Origin: Pseudomonas rustica
GTDB taxonomy: Bacteria; Pseudomonadota; Gammaproteobacteria; Pseudomonadales; Pseudomonadaceae
Direction of reading: 5' to 3'
DNA length: 64,000 nt
NCBI RefSeq assembly: GCF_018336155.1
Contig: NZ_JAGYHF010000008.1
Coordinates: 62,001 to 126,000, forward strand
Made by a program: the position numbers and the translations under genes. Every line of letters starts with the position of its first letter. Position 1 is the first letter of the stretch. Under the pieces are notes generated by a model. That model did no database searches and was not told the origin of the DNA. It saw nothing but the letters and a program-made list of their open reading frames with translations. Below, one piece after another: positions 10,801-19,703 of the stretch.

Positions 10801-12403
10801 CAAAGAGCTGAACCGCTTCGATGCCGTTCCGCGTTACCGCGCCTCAATGATCGAGATGCTCAGAACCCAGCTGTTTTTCAATCAGTCGTGGATCGATCAG
10901 ATCGAAACGGCATTCAAGTCGTCGCTGAACGAGACATTGAAGCTGCTGGCCGGTGAGGAGCTAGGGATCAAGCCGGCTGATCTGGGCCCTTACAAAGAGA
11001 TGCTCAGACTGACCACCCTGATGATCCAGCGTACAGAAATGGCTCAAGCGAGTTTTCTCGAACTGAACATTCTCGGCAAAGAAGCCGCGCAAGTTGCCAG
11101 TGATTTCAAGAGAAAACTGCCGGAGTACGAAGTACCGGACATGAAAGCACTACGGGTAACGCTGACGCGTCCGTTCTGCGTCAAAGAAGGCAACAGCGCC
11201 AGGCTGGACGCTGTTCGGGAAAACCTCGAACGTCTGGTCGACGAGGCCGATCTGGCGATTCAGAACTCGCTGGATCTGCAACGTGAGGATCATGTCCTCA
11301 GCGATAACCAACGTATCGAGCCGCTCAATGCATTGGTCGATCAGTTCGCCATCATCGACTCGCGATTACGCGATCTTGCGCTGCAGTCAGCCGCAGAGCT
11401 GATAACCGATCAGCTTGAGCAATTGCAATTACACATCAGCGAATTCAGCCAGCAAAGCACCCACCAACTGACTCAACTGTTGCGTGACCGTGGACCTCAG
11501 CAGCCACAGCCCGGCCCGTCACGCGCGCCGGTAAAGAAAGCCATCAAAACGCGCTTCAAAGGCACTCAGCTCGCGGTGCCACGCAAAGAAGCCGAGGGTC
11601 ACGTGCAATTGGCGGATGTCAAAGCCAGCCTGACCGGCAGGGTATTGGCAACCTTTCACAAAAAGGAACCGGGCGTTTGGGTGCAACGCCTGCGCAGCAA
11701 ACCTCCGAAAATCCTGCCACCGAAAAGTTTGAGCAGCCTGATGAACTCGGGGCAATCCTTGCTGGATGCGCTGCAGGGCTTTATCGAACGGCAAAAAAGT
11801 CTCGCTCATGAAGCGAACCGGCTGCCGATCGAAGTCGAAGAATCGCTGAACCACCACGCCAATCAGTTGCACGATACCGCCAAGGCCATCGAACAGGCGT
11901 TGCGTTCTGCGCCCTCTTCAAATGCCCAGGCGAACACCGCGACCCTGCTCAAAGAAAAACTCGACGCGGCGGTGAAACAGCTCAAGAGCGAGGGGCATTC
12001 ACTGCGCGTGAGCATGACCAAACGCCAGTTGCCCACAGCGCCGCGCGTCGAATGGCTGGTGGCGCAGCAAGAGGTGACGATTGCAGTGATTGCCGGTCGG
12101 CGTCGGCTCAAAGGCCCAAGGAAAGACTTTCTGCAGGAATATGAAATTCGCGACCGCAAAACCAACGCCGTGCTGTGGTACGCGCACTTTCATTACGAGC
12201 GCGCCGACACGGTCGCCGAGTTGTTCAGCGCCGCCCACCTCAAGACTCGAGACCAGCGCCTGTTAGGCGGAGCCTACAACCTGACCAGTGCGTCCAGCAC
12301 ACAGGATGTGATCGCCATCTACCGCAGCGAGATCGGCGTGCAACTGGCAAAAAATCTGTTTTTTTCTGTCACCACACCTTCCACATCGCAGGCACACGCA
12401 TGA
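7814..12403 (+). CDS. giant dermonecrotic-toxin-like (DUF6543-type) protein, copy A
   Basis: A 1,529-aa protein of unknown function. By pattern it belongs to the large Pseudomonas family annotated as dermonecrotic toxin domain or DUF6543: SVTNMFVIGPRDPTRGPCLLYRPL near residues 562-585, RESVLAWLPD near 615, a hydrophobic pair of helices near 704-727 and 752-767, WFIDTRLRLRGGGLKSRR near 906, a long charged helical, coiled-coil-prone region at about 925-1230, and a C-terminal FLQEYEIRD...WYAHFHY block near 1438-1460. I see no leucine-rich repeats or NEL ligase domain, which some relatives carry, and no signal peptide. The start has a GAAGGAT ribosome site. Its stop overlaps the start of a colinear paralogue by 4 nt. 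Toxicity is inferred only from the family name. Confidence 0.72.
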   Translation: MLNNEPDSQPTPTPPGDLLTQLVTGPSLREVASTVLRSTLAGLYPALELDPDLVMVGTPSWISDGEQIIAGDTRFESLTDALLWHVIASKPVMYIDGEQFLTRQPGANPTIQLPVNIDAIGRQLNTLASVLFTAYQEQQLDYWNQLTKPDTPRWQELSLALRARWNLKRVKGWDADQLALARLVFNYPDRALRQSHDPYQTRVCLIDLDRGGAAAQHLNIMDIAVVIGVQGERTLILSHSVVIGFRAHSSLEELSEYLSQFADQPPESPVEWRLVEPEGNFFDTQACTLIALQAQALGELDFSDNPARPAPDTNAHHAHNNDARFNRINPLLPEWLSRANSNDLSAFSRHLMELAAVRQNSATSFEDDIPPIQRFALNNISLLMQKKHPEAKDLKLEDLRIRITSPVVWGTQATGTSETLILSLAELALENLIAEPLGDKELYFLGAQSVPHWLTTAYVEELVTTLNVGKTYPARIKDRLIDDPVKSAYLEDLYSRHLRVQLPLLALQNKIRGEGGIDEQGYRYVVAVMSTDGESRRVDDQEIVIRPLSFVLDQQADDSADSVTNMFVIGPRDPTRGPCLLYRPLLDNALTQYPTPASLIYAIKHSKKIRESVLAWLPDRVRATYSNYIFHGDLPDLAVLAELLTNPLLNVNLNRPVRLGGNVLAGDYLPALFKANAHALIDLADRQSVSNAESHWATLKLGAWKLFNAVLPFLNPTFGAAVWIWQIFDDLQQTLEAAQNDDHELAAHALTDLLLQLAMVLAHRAATRGRPTRRIGETEAQVKNTVVETPVHPTKIQMKQLADISSVDLPASHQLAIHSDGALNRTPVSLGQALERFAINKPPELGQPINEGPQQHLYASDDKLYANVGSRWFEVQLNDQHDVQIIDSRHQPPRPGPLLVHNLQGRWFIDTRLRLRGGGLKSRRAEVLRKNAQRVDELRQQLKQFDNQLGPTKAALVAARKAMLSAPDATYPAHETVFLQKLEAQIRAYDGAISSVKELNRFDAVPRYRASMIEMLRTQLFFNQSWIDQIETAFKSSLNETLKLLAGEELGIKPADLGPYKEMLRLTTLMIQRTEMAQASFLELNILGKEAAQVASDFKRKLPEYEVPDMKALRVTLTRPFCVKEGNSARLDAVRENLERLVDEADLAIQNSLDLQREDHVLSDNQRIEPLNALVDQFAIIDSRLRDLALQSAAELITDQLEQLQLHISEFSQQSTHQLTQLLRDRGPQQPQPGPSRAPVKKAIKTRFKGTQLAVPRKEAEGHVQLADVKASLTGRVLATFHKKEPGVWVQRLRSKPPKILPPKSLSSLMNSGQSLLDALQGFIERQKSLAHEANRLPIEVEESLNHHANQLHDTAKAIEQALRSAPSSNAQANTATLLKEKLDAAVKQLKSEGHSLRVSMTKRQLPTAPRVEWLVAQQEVTIAVIAGRRRLKGPRKDFLQEYEIRDRKTNAVLWYAHFHYERADTVAELFSAAHLKTRDQRLLGGAYNLTSASSTQDVIAIYRSEIGVQLAKNLFFSVTTPSTSQAHA

Positions 12404-15400
12404 ATCCAGTCATCACATTGGCTTCCAGCCCGTCCACGCCCTTGCTCGATAAAAGCCGTCTGGTCAACCTGACCAGCCATGGGCCGACGCTGGCAGGTGT
12501 TGCTGCGCAATTGCTCAGCGAAGCCGTACACGGGTTATATCCCGAGCTGGCACTGAATCCAGACAAGTGCATGATAGGTACACCGCAATGGCGTGAAGAA
12601 GACCATCAGATCGTTGCCGACACCACTCGTTTTGAATCCCTGAGCCACGCGTTGGTACGCCTGAATTTGTACGGTGCCGCGGCCAACTTTCTCGCCGGTG
12701 AACACTTCCTGACCACGGAACCCGACGCGCCAACGCCCAGGCATCTGGCCGTCGACATCGAGGAGATCGGCCGCCTGCTTAATGAGTACGCGCCGCTGCT
12801 GTTTGTCGAGTATCAGGAACGCCAACTGGATTTCTGGAACAGCAGCAGCCGCTCCGAACCGCATTGGCAAGCACTTGCCGACTCTTTGCGCACAGCCCTG
12901 GACGTCAACCAGGTGCAGGGCTGGAACACCGAAGAGTGTGCCTTGGCCCGGCTGATTTTCACCACGCCGGACAAGAACATTCGATTGGCAACTCAGGGTG
13001 ATTTCAGCGACATTCGGGCCGGCCTGATTGATATCGACATTCTCGAAAGCGCTGGCGCAACTCACCTGTTGCTGGGCGGCGCGCTGGTCATTCGCGCTCG
13101 TCACGAAGGGCACGAGCGGGTGTTGATGTACACCATCGAGAGCGGCTACGAGTCGTTTGCGTCGATGGATGCGCTGGGGGCGTCGTTGCCCTCACGCCTC
13201 TCCGAACAGCTGGACGGGCGACCGATGCAGTGGCGATTGTTCGAGCCGGATGGCAACATTTTTGATCACATGGCCTGGGCATTGGTGGCTTCGCAGCTCG
13301 ACGCCATTGTCGCGATCAGCGCCAGTGACAGCGACAACCCCTCCGCTGCGGCCACCCTGACGGAATCGGTGATACCCGTCGACGAACAGGCCCGACTCGA
13401 TCAACTCGACGCAGCAATTCCGGACTGGCTGCACAACGCCTCCGCCAAAGACCTCGCCGCTTACAGTCGATACATCACCGGCCTGGGCAAGCTGTACCGC
13501 GACCCGCAGGTCAAAATCAGCAAAGATCTGATCGAGCCCATCGACCGTTTTGCCCAGCGGCTGATGCACGAAGCAATTATTCGCGACAAACACGCCGAAG
13601 GCGCCGCCGCCCAGCCCCTGGATGATCTCGAGATCAGCATCACCAACAGCTTTACCGCCGGTGATCTGACGTTGCCCAACGTGCTCGACACCTATTCGCG
13701 CAACCTCGGCGAGTTCGCCCTGGAAAATACCGCGCCTTATCAGGCCAGCCTTCGTTTCAAACACGGTGAGCCTGTACCGGCCTGGCTGACAGTCGATCTG
13801 TTGGTGCGGCTGTCAAAGCAAGTCGATATCGGTCAGGTCTACCCACAGCTGATCAAGCGCAGGTTGCTCGACGACCCACAGGAGTCTGCGCGTCAGGCGA
13901 CGCTGTATCACCAGCAATTGCGCATGCTGCTGCCGCTCGCTGCGCTGGAAAACAAAGTTCGCGCGCAGAACGGGTTTGATGAAACCGGTCTTGCCTACAT
14001 TCGCCAATTGGTCGGCGAACCCGTTGTGTCTTCACAGCGGATTTCCATCTGCCCGCTGACGCTGATCCCGCAGCATCGACTGGTCAGCGCCGCGGACACC
14101 GTCACCAACATGTTCATCATCGGCCCGGGCGATCCGGACAATGGTCCATGCATCCTGTACCGCCCGCTGTTTGAACCGACGCTGATGCAATTCCCGTCAC
14201 GACAGAATTTGCTGTACGCCTTGCATCAACCGGGCGAACTCAGGGATTCGGTACTGGCCTGGCTGCCCGATCGCAACCTGAGTTTCGAATATGCCCAGTA
14301 CGTGTTCCCCGTAGGATTGCCGTCGCCTTGGCTGATCACGCAACAGCTCTCCGACCCCAATCTGCGTCTGGACGGGCTCGGTCACGTGAATTTCGGCCAT
14401 GACGAAATCAACGGTGACCGGCTGCAGACGCTGTTCGAAAACAACGCACGGGCCATCGTGGAACTGGCGGATCGTCAATCGCTGTCCAACGCCGATCAGC
14501 GCTGGCTGTTGCTGCAGGAAAGCAGCTGGAGCCTGTTCAATGTCGCTTCGAATTTTCTCAGCGGCGCGCTCGGGACAGCCGTTTGGGTGTGGCAAAGCAT
14601 TGAGGAAATCCAGCAGGCGCTCGACGCGCATGAACGCGGTAATCGCCTCGGCGAGTGGACTTCACTGGGCAATGTGCTGTTGACGCTGGGGATCATTCTG
14701 ACCCACCACGCCGTGCGGCAACGACGTCGGATTTCGGGCACGGCAGGCACCCCACGAACGGTCATTGAAGTCCCGCGCAAAATCGAGGTCGCCCCGGTGA
14801 GCTCACGTTTTCAGCCAATGCCTTTGCTCAATGAACTGCCGCCTGAACACAGTTCATCGCTTGAAGTCGGCGGCTCAGTGCCACGACGCAACTCCGCCGA
14901 ACTGGGGCGCTATCTGGATTCGCTGAAAGTGACACCGCCCGACCTGAAGCACGAAGCGTTGATCACGCTCAACGTAGAGCCGCCTCACCTCTACCAGCTC
15001 GGGGACAAGACCTACGCGCAGGTGCGCGAACGCTGGTTTGAAGTGCGTCTGGATCCCGAGGATCAAGTCACCCTGTGTGTACCGGGCGATCCGACGCGCA
15101 GTGGCCCGCTGTTAAGTCACGGTCTGCAGGGATTGTGGTACATCGACACCCGTTTGCGCCTGCGCGGGGGTGGCCGCAAAAGTCGTCTGCAGCATTTCAA
15201 GCACGCCAACGAACACCGAAAACAACAACTCGAAGACGCATTGAAGGCGTTCAAGGAGCGCGAAAAAATCCTCCAGGCCGAGTTGAACACGACGTTCAAC
15301 GAAAAACTCAGGGCAGCCCCACCGGCAAGCGCAGCCGCCACGCGCGCTTACGGGCAAAAAGTGGAAACGGCCATCAACGAGTACGCGACGGCGCTGGATC

Positions 15401-16962
15401 AACTGCGCGAATGGCGCACCAAGGGCGGCACGGTCGGTTATGTGTACGACATGGTGCGCATGACCACAGAACTGCACAAAAACATCTCGGCGTGGTTTTT
15501 AATCAACAGGAATGCCTACGATGCAGCCACGCATGAAATGGCCTTCAACGTACCCGCCGATCAACCGATCCCCCGCCAGATCTACGTCGACACCATCAGC
15601 CGTTCGATCCATCTGGGCCAGCAACTGGAAGAGAAACTGACCCTGGCTCGTACCTCCCTTGAGCAGCTCAAGGCGCTTGGTAAAACCGGCATCATCACAG
15701 CGACAAAACTTGAAATCCTGATGCCCCGTGCTACCGCGCTGGATTTCAAAGCCAATGAAATCGGCATGTCCAACGAGCTGTGCCTGGAAGACCGCGGTGG
15801 CCCGCTCATGGGTCAGGCTCGCGAAGATGTCAGTAGCATTATCATCAGTGCGGCGAGAGCAGCGCATGAACTGGCTGTGCAGATCAATCCCGGAACACCC
15901 TCAGCGACACCCGCTGCGGAGCTGGAACGGATGAACCACTTCCTCGAAACCTTCAACGATGCCGACGAGCGCTTGCTCGAGCTGCCCGATACTCACCCGG
16001 GACTGGTCAAGCGCGCCCCGGTGATGCATCTGCGCACGGTGATCGAAGAGTTTCGGCAAGTGGCGCAGACCCGTCTCGACTCTCTGCTGCTCAATGAAGA
16101 ATCCCTGCAGATCACCGAGACGTCACAATCCGAGCGCCCCGGTCCATCGCGGGCGATGATCAAGGTGCACAAGTCCCGACCACGCGATCCAGCCCCCGCA
16201 GCCCCAGCGCAAAAACCCGCTGAAGCAGTGAATAAAATACTGCCAAAATCAACTTCTACACCGACGCCGGCTCGCGACGATATCGACACCATAAACAATG
16301 CCCTGGATCTCACTCTCGATTACCCCAACTTTCTCAAGCGTACCCGCAAGGATGCGCTGCGGCCCTCACGTATTCCTGCCGACATGCAGGACATCCATGA
16401 TCAGTACGCGCTGAAACTGGAGCGCAGTGCTGACGAGGTCGAACAAGCGCTGAAAAACTTGCGCGAAGCCAAAAAAGAGCAGCCTCCAGTGGCAGAGCTG
16501 AGTGCTGAACTGCGTGAAGCAGCCCGACATGTCAGGCAGGAAGGCGTGAATATCCGCGCCAGCCTGTACAAACTGCGCAAGCCGACGCAAACCGCCTTCA
16601 ATTGGATGTACGAGCAAGCGCAGGTCAGTCTCGTACGTGATGAGCGCGGACGGATTGCAACGAAACAGTTCGGCGATTACTTTCAGGAATTCCGGATTCT
16701 GGACAAAGCCAATCACGATCGGCCGCTGTGGGTTGCCCACTTCCACTACAAAACGCTGCAGACACCGTCCGACCAACCGACGACGGCTCACCTGAAAGTC
16801 GCCGACGGCTACCTGGAAACGCTCACCGTGGATCAACAAAAATCATTGAATGCGTTCGATCGGGTCAACGGTGTTTTGCGCAAACTGACTGATCCGGCAC
16901 TGCGCAAACTGTTCCTCGATCTGCCTGTGCTGGAGGAACCTGCCGTCGAAGAAAACCCTTGA
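12400..16962 (+). CDS. giant dermonecrotic-toxin-like (DUF6543-type) protein, copy B
   Basis: A 1,520-aa paralogue of the gene before it, beginning inside its stop codon (ATGA overlap), so translation is probably coupled. The conserved blocks occur in the same order and almost the same places: TVTNMFIIGPGDPDNGPCIL near residue 566, RDSVLAWLPD, helices near 713-732 and 756-772, WYIDTRLRLRGGGRKSR near 912, PGPSRA near 1246, and DYFQEFRIL...WVAHFHY near 1425-1449. The identity looks moderate and spread over the whole length, indicating an old tandem duplication. No separate immunity gene is evident: the next gene is a MocR regulator on the other strand only 2 bp away. Role unknown. Confidence 0.72.
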   Translation: MNPVITLASSPSTPLLDKSRLVNLTSHGPTLAGVAAQLLSEAVHGLYPELALNPDKCMIGTPQWREEDHQIVADTTRFESLSHALVRLNLYGAAANFLAGEHFLTTEPDAPTPRHLAVDIEEIGRLLNEYAPLLFVEYQERQLDFWNSSSRSEPHWQALADSLRTALDVNQVQGWNTEECALARLIFTTPDKNIRLATQGDFSDIRAGLIDIDILESAGATHLLLGGALVIRARHEGHERVLMYTIESGYESFASMDALGASLPSRLSEQLDGRPMQWRLFEPDGNIFDHMAWALVASQLDAIVAISASDSDNPSAAATLTESVIPVDEQARLDQLDAAIPDWLHNASAKDLAAYSRYITGLGKLYRDPQVKISKDLIEPIDRFAQRLMHEAIIRDKHAEGAAAQPLDDLEISITNSFTAGDLTLPNVLDTYSRNLGEFALENTAPYQASLRFKHGEPVPAWLTVDLLVRLSKQVDIGQVYPQLIKRRLLDDPQESARQATLYHQQLRMLLPLAALENKVRAQNGFDETGLAYIRQLVGEPVVSSQRISICPLTLIPQHRLVSAADTVTNMFIIGPGDPDNGPCILYRPLFEPTLMQFPSRQNLLYALHQPGELRDSVLAWLPDRNLSFEYAQYVFPVGLPSPWLITQQLSDPNLRLDGLGHVNFGHDEINGDRLQTLFENNARAIVELADRQSLSNADQRWLLLQESSWSLFNVASNFLSGALGTAVWVWQSIEEIQQALDAHERGNRLGEWTSLGNVLLTLGIILTHHAVRQRRRISGTAGTPRTVIEVPRKIEVAPVSSRFQPMPLLNELPPEHSSSLEVGGSVPRRNSAELGRYLDSLKVTPPDLKHEALITLNVEPPHLYQLGDKTYAQVRERWFEVRLDPEDQVTLCVPGDPTRSGPLLSHGLQGLWYIDTRLRLRGGGRKSRLQHFKHANEHRKQQLEDALKAFKEREKILQAELNTTFNEKLRAAPPASAAATRAYGQKVETAINEYATALDQLREWRTKGGTVGYVYDMVRMTTELHKNISAWFLINRNAYDAATHEMAFNVPADQPIPRQIYVDTISRSIHLGQQLEEKLTLARTSLEQLKALGKTGIITATKLEILMPRATALDFKANEIGMSNELCLEDRGGPLMGQAREDVSSIIISAARAAHELAVQINPGTPSATPAAELERMNHFLETFNDADERLLELPDTHPGLVKRAPVMHLRTVIEEFRQVAQTRLDSLLLNEESLQITETSQSERPGPSRAMIKVHKSRPRDPAPAAPAQKPAEAVNKILPKSTSTPTPARDDIDTINNALDLTLDYPNFLKRTRKDALRPSRIPADMQDIHDQYALKLERSADEVEQALKNLREAKKEQPPVAELSAELREAARHVRQEGVNIRASLYKLRKPTQTAFNWMYEQAQVSLVRDERGRIATKQFGDYFQEFRILDKANHDRPLWVAHFHYKTLQTPSDQPTTAHLKVADGYLETLTVDQQKSLNAFDRVNGVLRKLTDPALRKLFLDLPVLEEPAVEENP

Positions 16963-16964
16963 TC

Positions 16965-18518
16965 TCAGCCCCGCCAAACCTTTCGTAAACGCCCGAGTGC
17001 CGCAGTGATCGCGGCCTCGGGCACGGCGGCAAAACCCAGCACCAGGCCGGCGCGTTGATCCGCCGGCAAGGTTGAATCCGGCAGCCAATAACTGCTTAAA
17101 CCGTTGATCTCGACATCGGCGCTGGCGGCCAGACCGATCAACTGTTGCTCGCGGGCCAGTGTGTCCACGGGAATGGTCAAATGCAGACCGGCCGCCACAC
17201 TCGGCAGGCTGCCGACGCCGGGAATATCACTCGGCCAACCGGCCAACAAGGTGTTGCGCCGGCTCAATGCTGCACGGCGCATCCGCCGAATGTGTCGCTG
17301 AAAATGCCCGGCCGCCATGAACTCGGCCATCACCGCTTGGGTGCTCACTTCCGAGTGGCGCACATCCACCGCGCGGCGCTGGGAAAAGGCATCCACCAGC
17401 GCTGGCGGCAACACCAGATAACCCAGGCGCAGCGCCGGGAATGCGACTTTGCCGAAGGTGCCGACGTACAACACCCGCCCCTGCCGATCGAGCGCGGCCA
17501 ATGGCGCCAGCGGTGCGCCGGTGTAACGGTACTCGCCGTCGTAATCGTCCTCGACGATCCAGCCTTGCGTGCGCTCGGCCCACGCCAGCAATTCCAGACG
17601 TCGCGCCAGACTCATCACCACGCCGGTCGGGTATTGATGAGATGGCGTCACGTAGGCGACGCGACAATCCGTTGCCGCTGCCAATGCCGCGCAATCAATC
17701 CCCTCCTCGTCCACCGCAATTCCACGCAATCGCGCACCCGCAACGGCGAACGCGTGACCAGCGGCGCGATACCCCGGATTTTCGATTCCGACGCCATCGC
17801 CAAGCTCCACCAGCAACTGTGCACAAAGGCTAATGCCCTGCTGCGCGCCACTGGTGATCACAATTTGCTCAGCGTTGCACTGCATGCCGCGCGAACTGCG
17901 CAGATAGGCGGCGATCATCGCGCGCAAACGCGCATCACCAGCCGGGTCGCCGTAACACAGCTGCTGCAAATCCGGCTTGCGCCAGAAAGCCGCGTTCAGC
18001 TTGGCCCAGACCTCAAAAGGGAACAGATCGAAGGCCGGCACACCGACACGAAAAGCACGCGGTGGACCACTCGGCGGCTTGGCCAAATGGTTGTTTTCGA
18101 TGCGTGAAAAAGTATCGCTGTGGATAACTTTACTGGATGGAATCACAGGTAAATCCAGCCAATTTGTGGATAAGGCTGTGGGTAAGCCTGTTGAAAACCC
18201 TGTGGATACTTTTGTGGATAGTTTTTTCGCTGAGGGCGGTGGTGCCGACAATTGTGCGACGTAAGTGCCGTCGCCGACCCGCCCTTCGATAAACCCTTCG
18301 GCATACAACTGATCGTAGGCGCGCACCACGCTGTTACGCGAAATCGCCAACGCCGCCGCCAAATCGCGGCTGGCCGGCAGCCGCGTGCCACTGGCCAAGC
18401 GCCCATCGAGTACGCGCAGACGCAATGCCTGATAGAGCTGGCGGCTCAGGCCCTGCCGGCGATCAAGCTCGATACCGGCGGGATTGAAGGGCATGGACAG
18501 CGTTGACGAATCAGGCAT
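16965..18518 (-). CDS. MocR/PdxR-type regulator (GntR winged helix plus aminotransferase domain)
   Basis: A 517-aa transcription factor. Residues about 15-80 are a GntR winged helix (GLSRQLYQALRLRVLDGRLA, then LPASRDLAAALAISRNSVVRAYDQL). Residues about 150-515 are a fold-type I aminotransferase-like sensor with the PLP-lysine region YVGTFGKVAFPALRLGYL and the VTPSHQYPTG and EDDYDGEYRY motifs. Between the domains is a low-complexity linker with five four-residue repeats (KLST, KVST, GFST, GLPT, ALST) encoded by a 12-bp DNA repeat. It is divergent from the paiB-like operon and, as is common for MocR proteins, probably controls it. The effector is likely PLP or an amino compound; this is not shown here. 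Confidence 0.9.
   Translation of the reverse strand: MPDSSTLSMPFNPAGIELDRRQGLSRQLYQALRLRVLDGRLASGTRLPASRDLAAALAISRNSVVRAYDQLYAEGFIEGRVGDGTYVAQLSAPPPSAKKLSTKVSTGFSTGLPTALSTNWLDLPVIPSSKVIHSDTFSRIENNHLAKPPSGPPRAFRVGVPAFDLFPFEVWAKLNAAFWRKPDLQQLCYGDPAGDARLRAMIAAYLRSSRGMQCNAEQIVITSGAQQGISLCAQLLVELGDGVGIENPGYRAAGHAFAVAGARLRGIAVDEEGIDCAALAAATDCRVAYVTPSHQYPTGVVMSLARRLELLAWAERTQGWIVEDDYDGEYRYTGAPLAPLAALDRQGRVLYVGTFGKVAFPALRLGYLVLPPALVDAFSQRRAVDVRHSEVSTQAVMAEFMAAGHFQRHIRRMRRAALSRRNTLLAGWPSDIPGVGSLPSVAAGLHLTIPVDTLAREQQLIGLAASADVEINGLSSYWLPDSTLPADQRAGLVLGFAAVPEAAITAALGRLRKVWRG
18119..18224. repeat. 12-bp tandem repeat and DnaA-box-like cluster inside the MocR gene
   Basis: Five consecutive 12-bp units (18165-18224) each begin TGTGGATA or a close variant: TGTGGATAAGGC, TGTGGGTAAGCC, TGTTGAAAACCC, TGTGGATACTTT, TGTGGATAGTTT. 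The first contains a perfect DnaA 9-mer (TGTGGATAA, inverse of TTATCCACA). A second perfect 9-mer lies at 18119-18127 in a different reading frame, outside the repeat. Three further units are one base from the consensus. The repeat encodes the xxST linker of the regulator. Confidence 0.7.
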
Positions 18519-18553
18519 GGTAATGGACCTATGAAATCGGTCATCAATGGCTC

Positions 18554-18582
18554 TTACAACAGACCAATAGCCTGCCTAGGAT
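18554..18582 (+). promoter_or_regulatory. candidate sigma-70 promoter of the paiB-like operon
   Basis: TTACAA at 18554-18559 and TAGGAT at 18577-18582 are separated by 17 bp and lie 29 bp before the paiB-like start codon, inside the 92-bp region divergent from the MocR gene. MocR-family operators usually overlap such promoters. Confidence 0.45.
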
Positions 18583-18610
18583 GCAGGCATTCGCCAAGGA
18601 AAATCTGTCC

Positions 18611-19234
18611 ATGTACACGCCGCGCGCCTTTGCCATTGAAGAACTGTCCCAACTGCACGAACTGATCCTCGCCACCCGCCTCGCCATTCTGGTGACCCAC
18701 GGCGAAAACGGTCTGCAAGCCAGCCATGTGCCGGTGCTGCTGCATTGTGAACAAGGCGAGTACGGCACGCTGTACGGGCACCTGGCCCGCGCCAATCCAC
18801 AATGGAAAGACCTGCGTGACGGCGCCGAAGCCATGCTGATTTTTGCCGGTGCCGACGCCTACGTCAGCCCCGGTTTTTACCCGAGCAAGGCCGAGCACGG
18901 CAAAGTCGTGCCGACCTGGAACTACATCGCCGTGCACGCCTATGGCCACGCCGAAACCTTCAGCGATGGTGGACGCCTGCTCGACATCGTCAGCACCCTC
19001 ACCGATCGCTATGAAGCCGGCCGCGCCCAGCCGTGGTCCGTCGCCGATGCGCCCGCCGATTACATCGACGGCATGCTCAAGGCAATTGTCGGTTTCGCCA
19101 TTCCCATCGACCGTCTCGAGGGCAAGCGCAAGCTCAGTCAGAACCGCAGCGCCGAAGACATTGCCGGCGTGCGTGAAGGTCTGGCCGCCAGCCCCGAAGT
19201 CAACGATCAAACCCTCGCCCAATTGATGCGCTAA
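18611..19234 (+). CDS. FMN-binding negative regulator family protein (PaiB-like)
   Basis: A 207-aa split-barrel flavin-binding protein of the PaiB family; in Bacillus, paiAB affects sporulation and degradative enzymes. Family marks include MYTPRAFAIEELSQLHELI at the N-terminus, YGHLARANPQWKDL near residue 53, YVSPGFYPSK...VVPTWNY near 85-105, and the C-terminal GFAIPIDRLEGKRKLSQNR. The start at 18611 follows AAGGA; the ATG 30 bp upstream lacks a good ribosome site. It leads an operon with two GNAT acetyltransferases (gaps 10 and 12 nt), which parallels the paiA (acetyltransferase)/paiB pairing. Biochemical role in Pseudomonas is unknown. Confidence 0.88.
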   Translation: MYTPRAFAIEELSQLHELILATRLAILVTHGENGLQASHVPVLLHCEQGEYGTLYGHLARANPQWKDLRDGAEAMLIFAGADAYVSPGFYPSKAEHGKVVPTWNYIAVHAYGHAETFSDGGRLLDIVSTLTDRYEAGRAQPWSVADAPADYIDGMLKAIVGFAIPIDRLEGKRKLSQNRSAEDIAGVREGLAASPEVNDQTLAQLMR

Positions 19235-19244
19235 GGAAATCACC

Positions 19245-19691
19245 ATGAGTCAGATCGACATTCGCCAGGTCAGCGCCCCCGACCGCGCCGCGTGGCTGCC
19301 GCTGTGGCAGGCCTACCTGCGCTTCTACAACACCGAACTGCCGGACGCCGTCACCGACAGCACATGGCAGCGTTTCCTCGATCCGAGCGAACCGACCCAT
19401 GCAGCGTTGGCCTGGGCCGATGGCAAAGCGGTCGGCATGGTGCATTACATCTATCATCGCTCGAACTGGAGCATCGAAAATTCCTGCTACCTGCAGGATT
19501 TGCTGGTGACCGAGGAAACACGCGGCACCGGCGTCGGCCGCCTGCTGATCGAACACGTTTACGCCACCGCCAAGGCTGACGGTTGCTGCAAAGTGCACTG
19601 GCTGACCCACGAATCCAACGCCACCGCGATCCAGCTCTACGAGCGCATCGCCGAGCGCCCGGGCTTCATCCAGTTTCGCAAAGCCATTTAA
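19245..19691 (+). CDS. GNAT-family N-acetyltransferase
   Basis: A 148-aa single-domain acetyltransferase. The acetyl-CoA pyrophosphate loop is visible as ETRGTGVGRLLIEHV near residues 88-102, and the C-terminal NATAIQLYERIAERPGFIQFRK fits the GNAT motif B region. It has a good GGAAAT ribosome site and follows the paiB-like gene by 10 nt. The substrate is unknown; polyamine or amino-acid acetylation is plausible from the PaiA parallel. Confidence 0.88.
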   Translation: MSQIDIRQVSAPDRAAWLPLWQAYLRFYNTELPDAVTDSTWQRFLDPSEPTHAALAWADGKAVGMVHYIYHRSNWSIENSCYLQDLLVTEETRGTGVGRLLIEHVYATAKADGCCKVHWLTHESNATAIQLYERIAERPGFIQFRKAI

Positions 19692-19703
19692 GGAGAGGCA
19701 CCC

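Noticed and set aside
14391..14400. CACGTG at 14393 (GGTCACGTGAATTT) and other lone CACGTG hexamers as further parS sites
   Set aside because: Only the central hexamer plus one or two flanking bases match; the outer TGTT/AACA arms are absent.
7814..16962. Giant proteins as NEL-type E3 ubiquitin ligases or Rhs/CDI toxins
   Set aside because: No leucine-rich repeats, no NEL catalytic Cys block, no Rhs YD repeats, no VENN or signal peptide could be seen in either protein.
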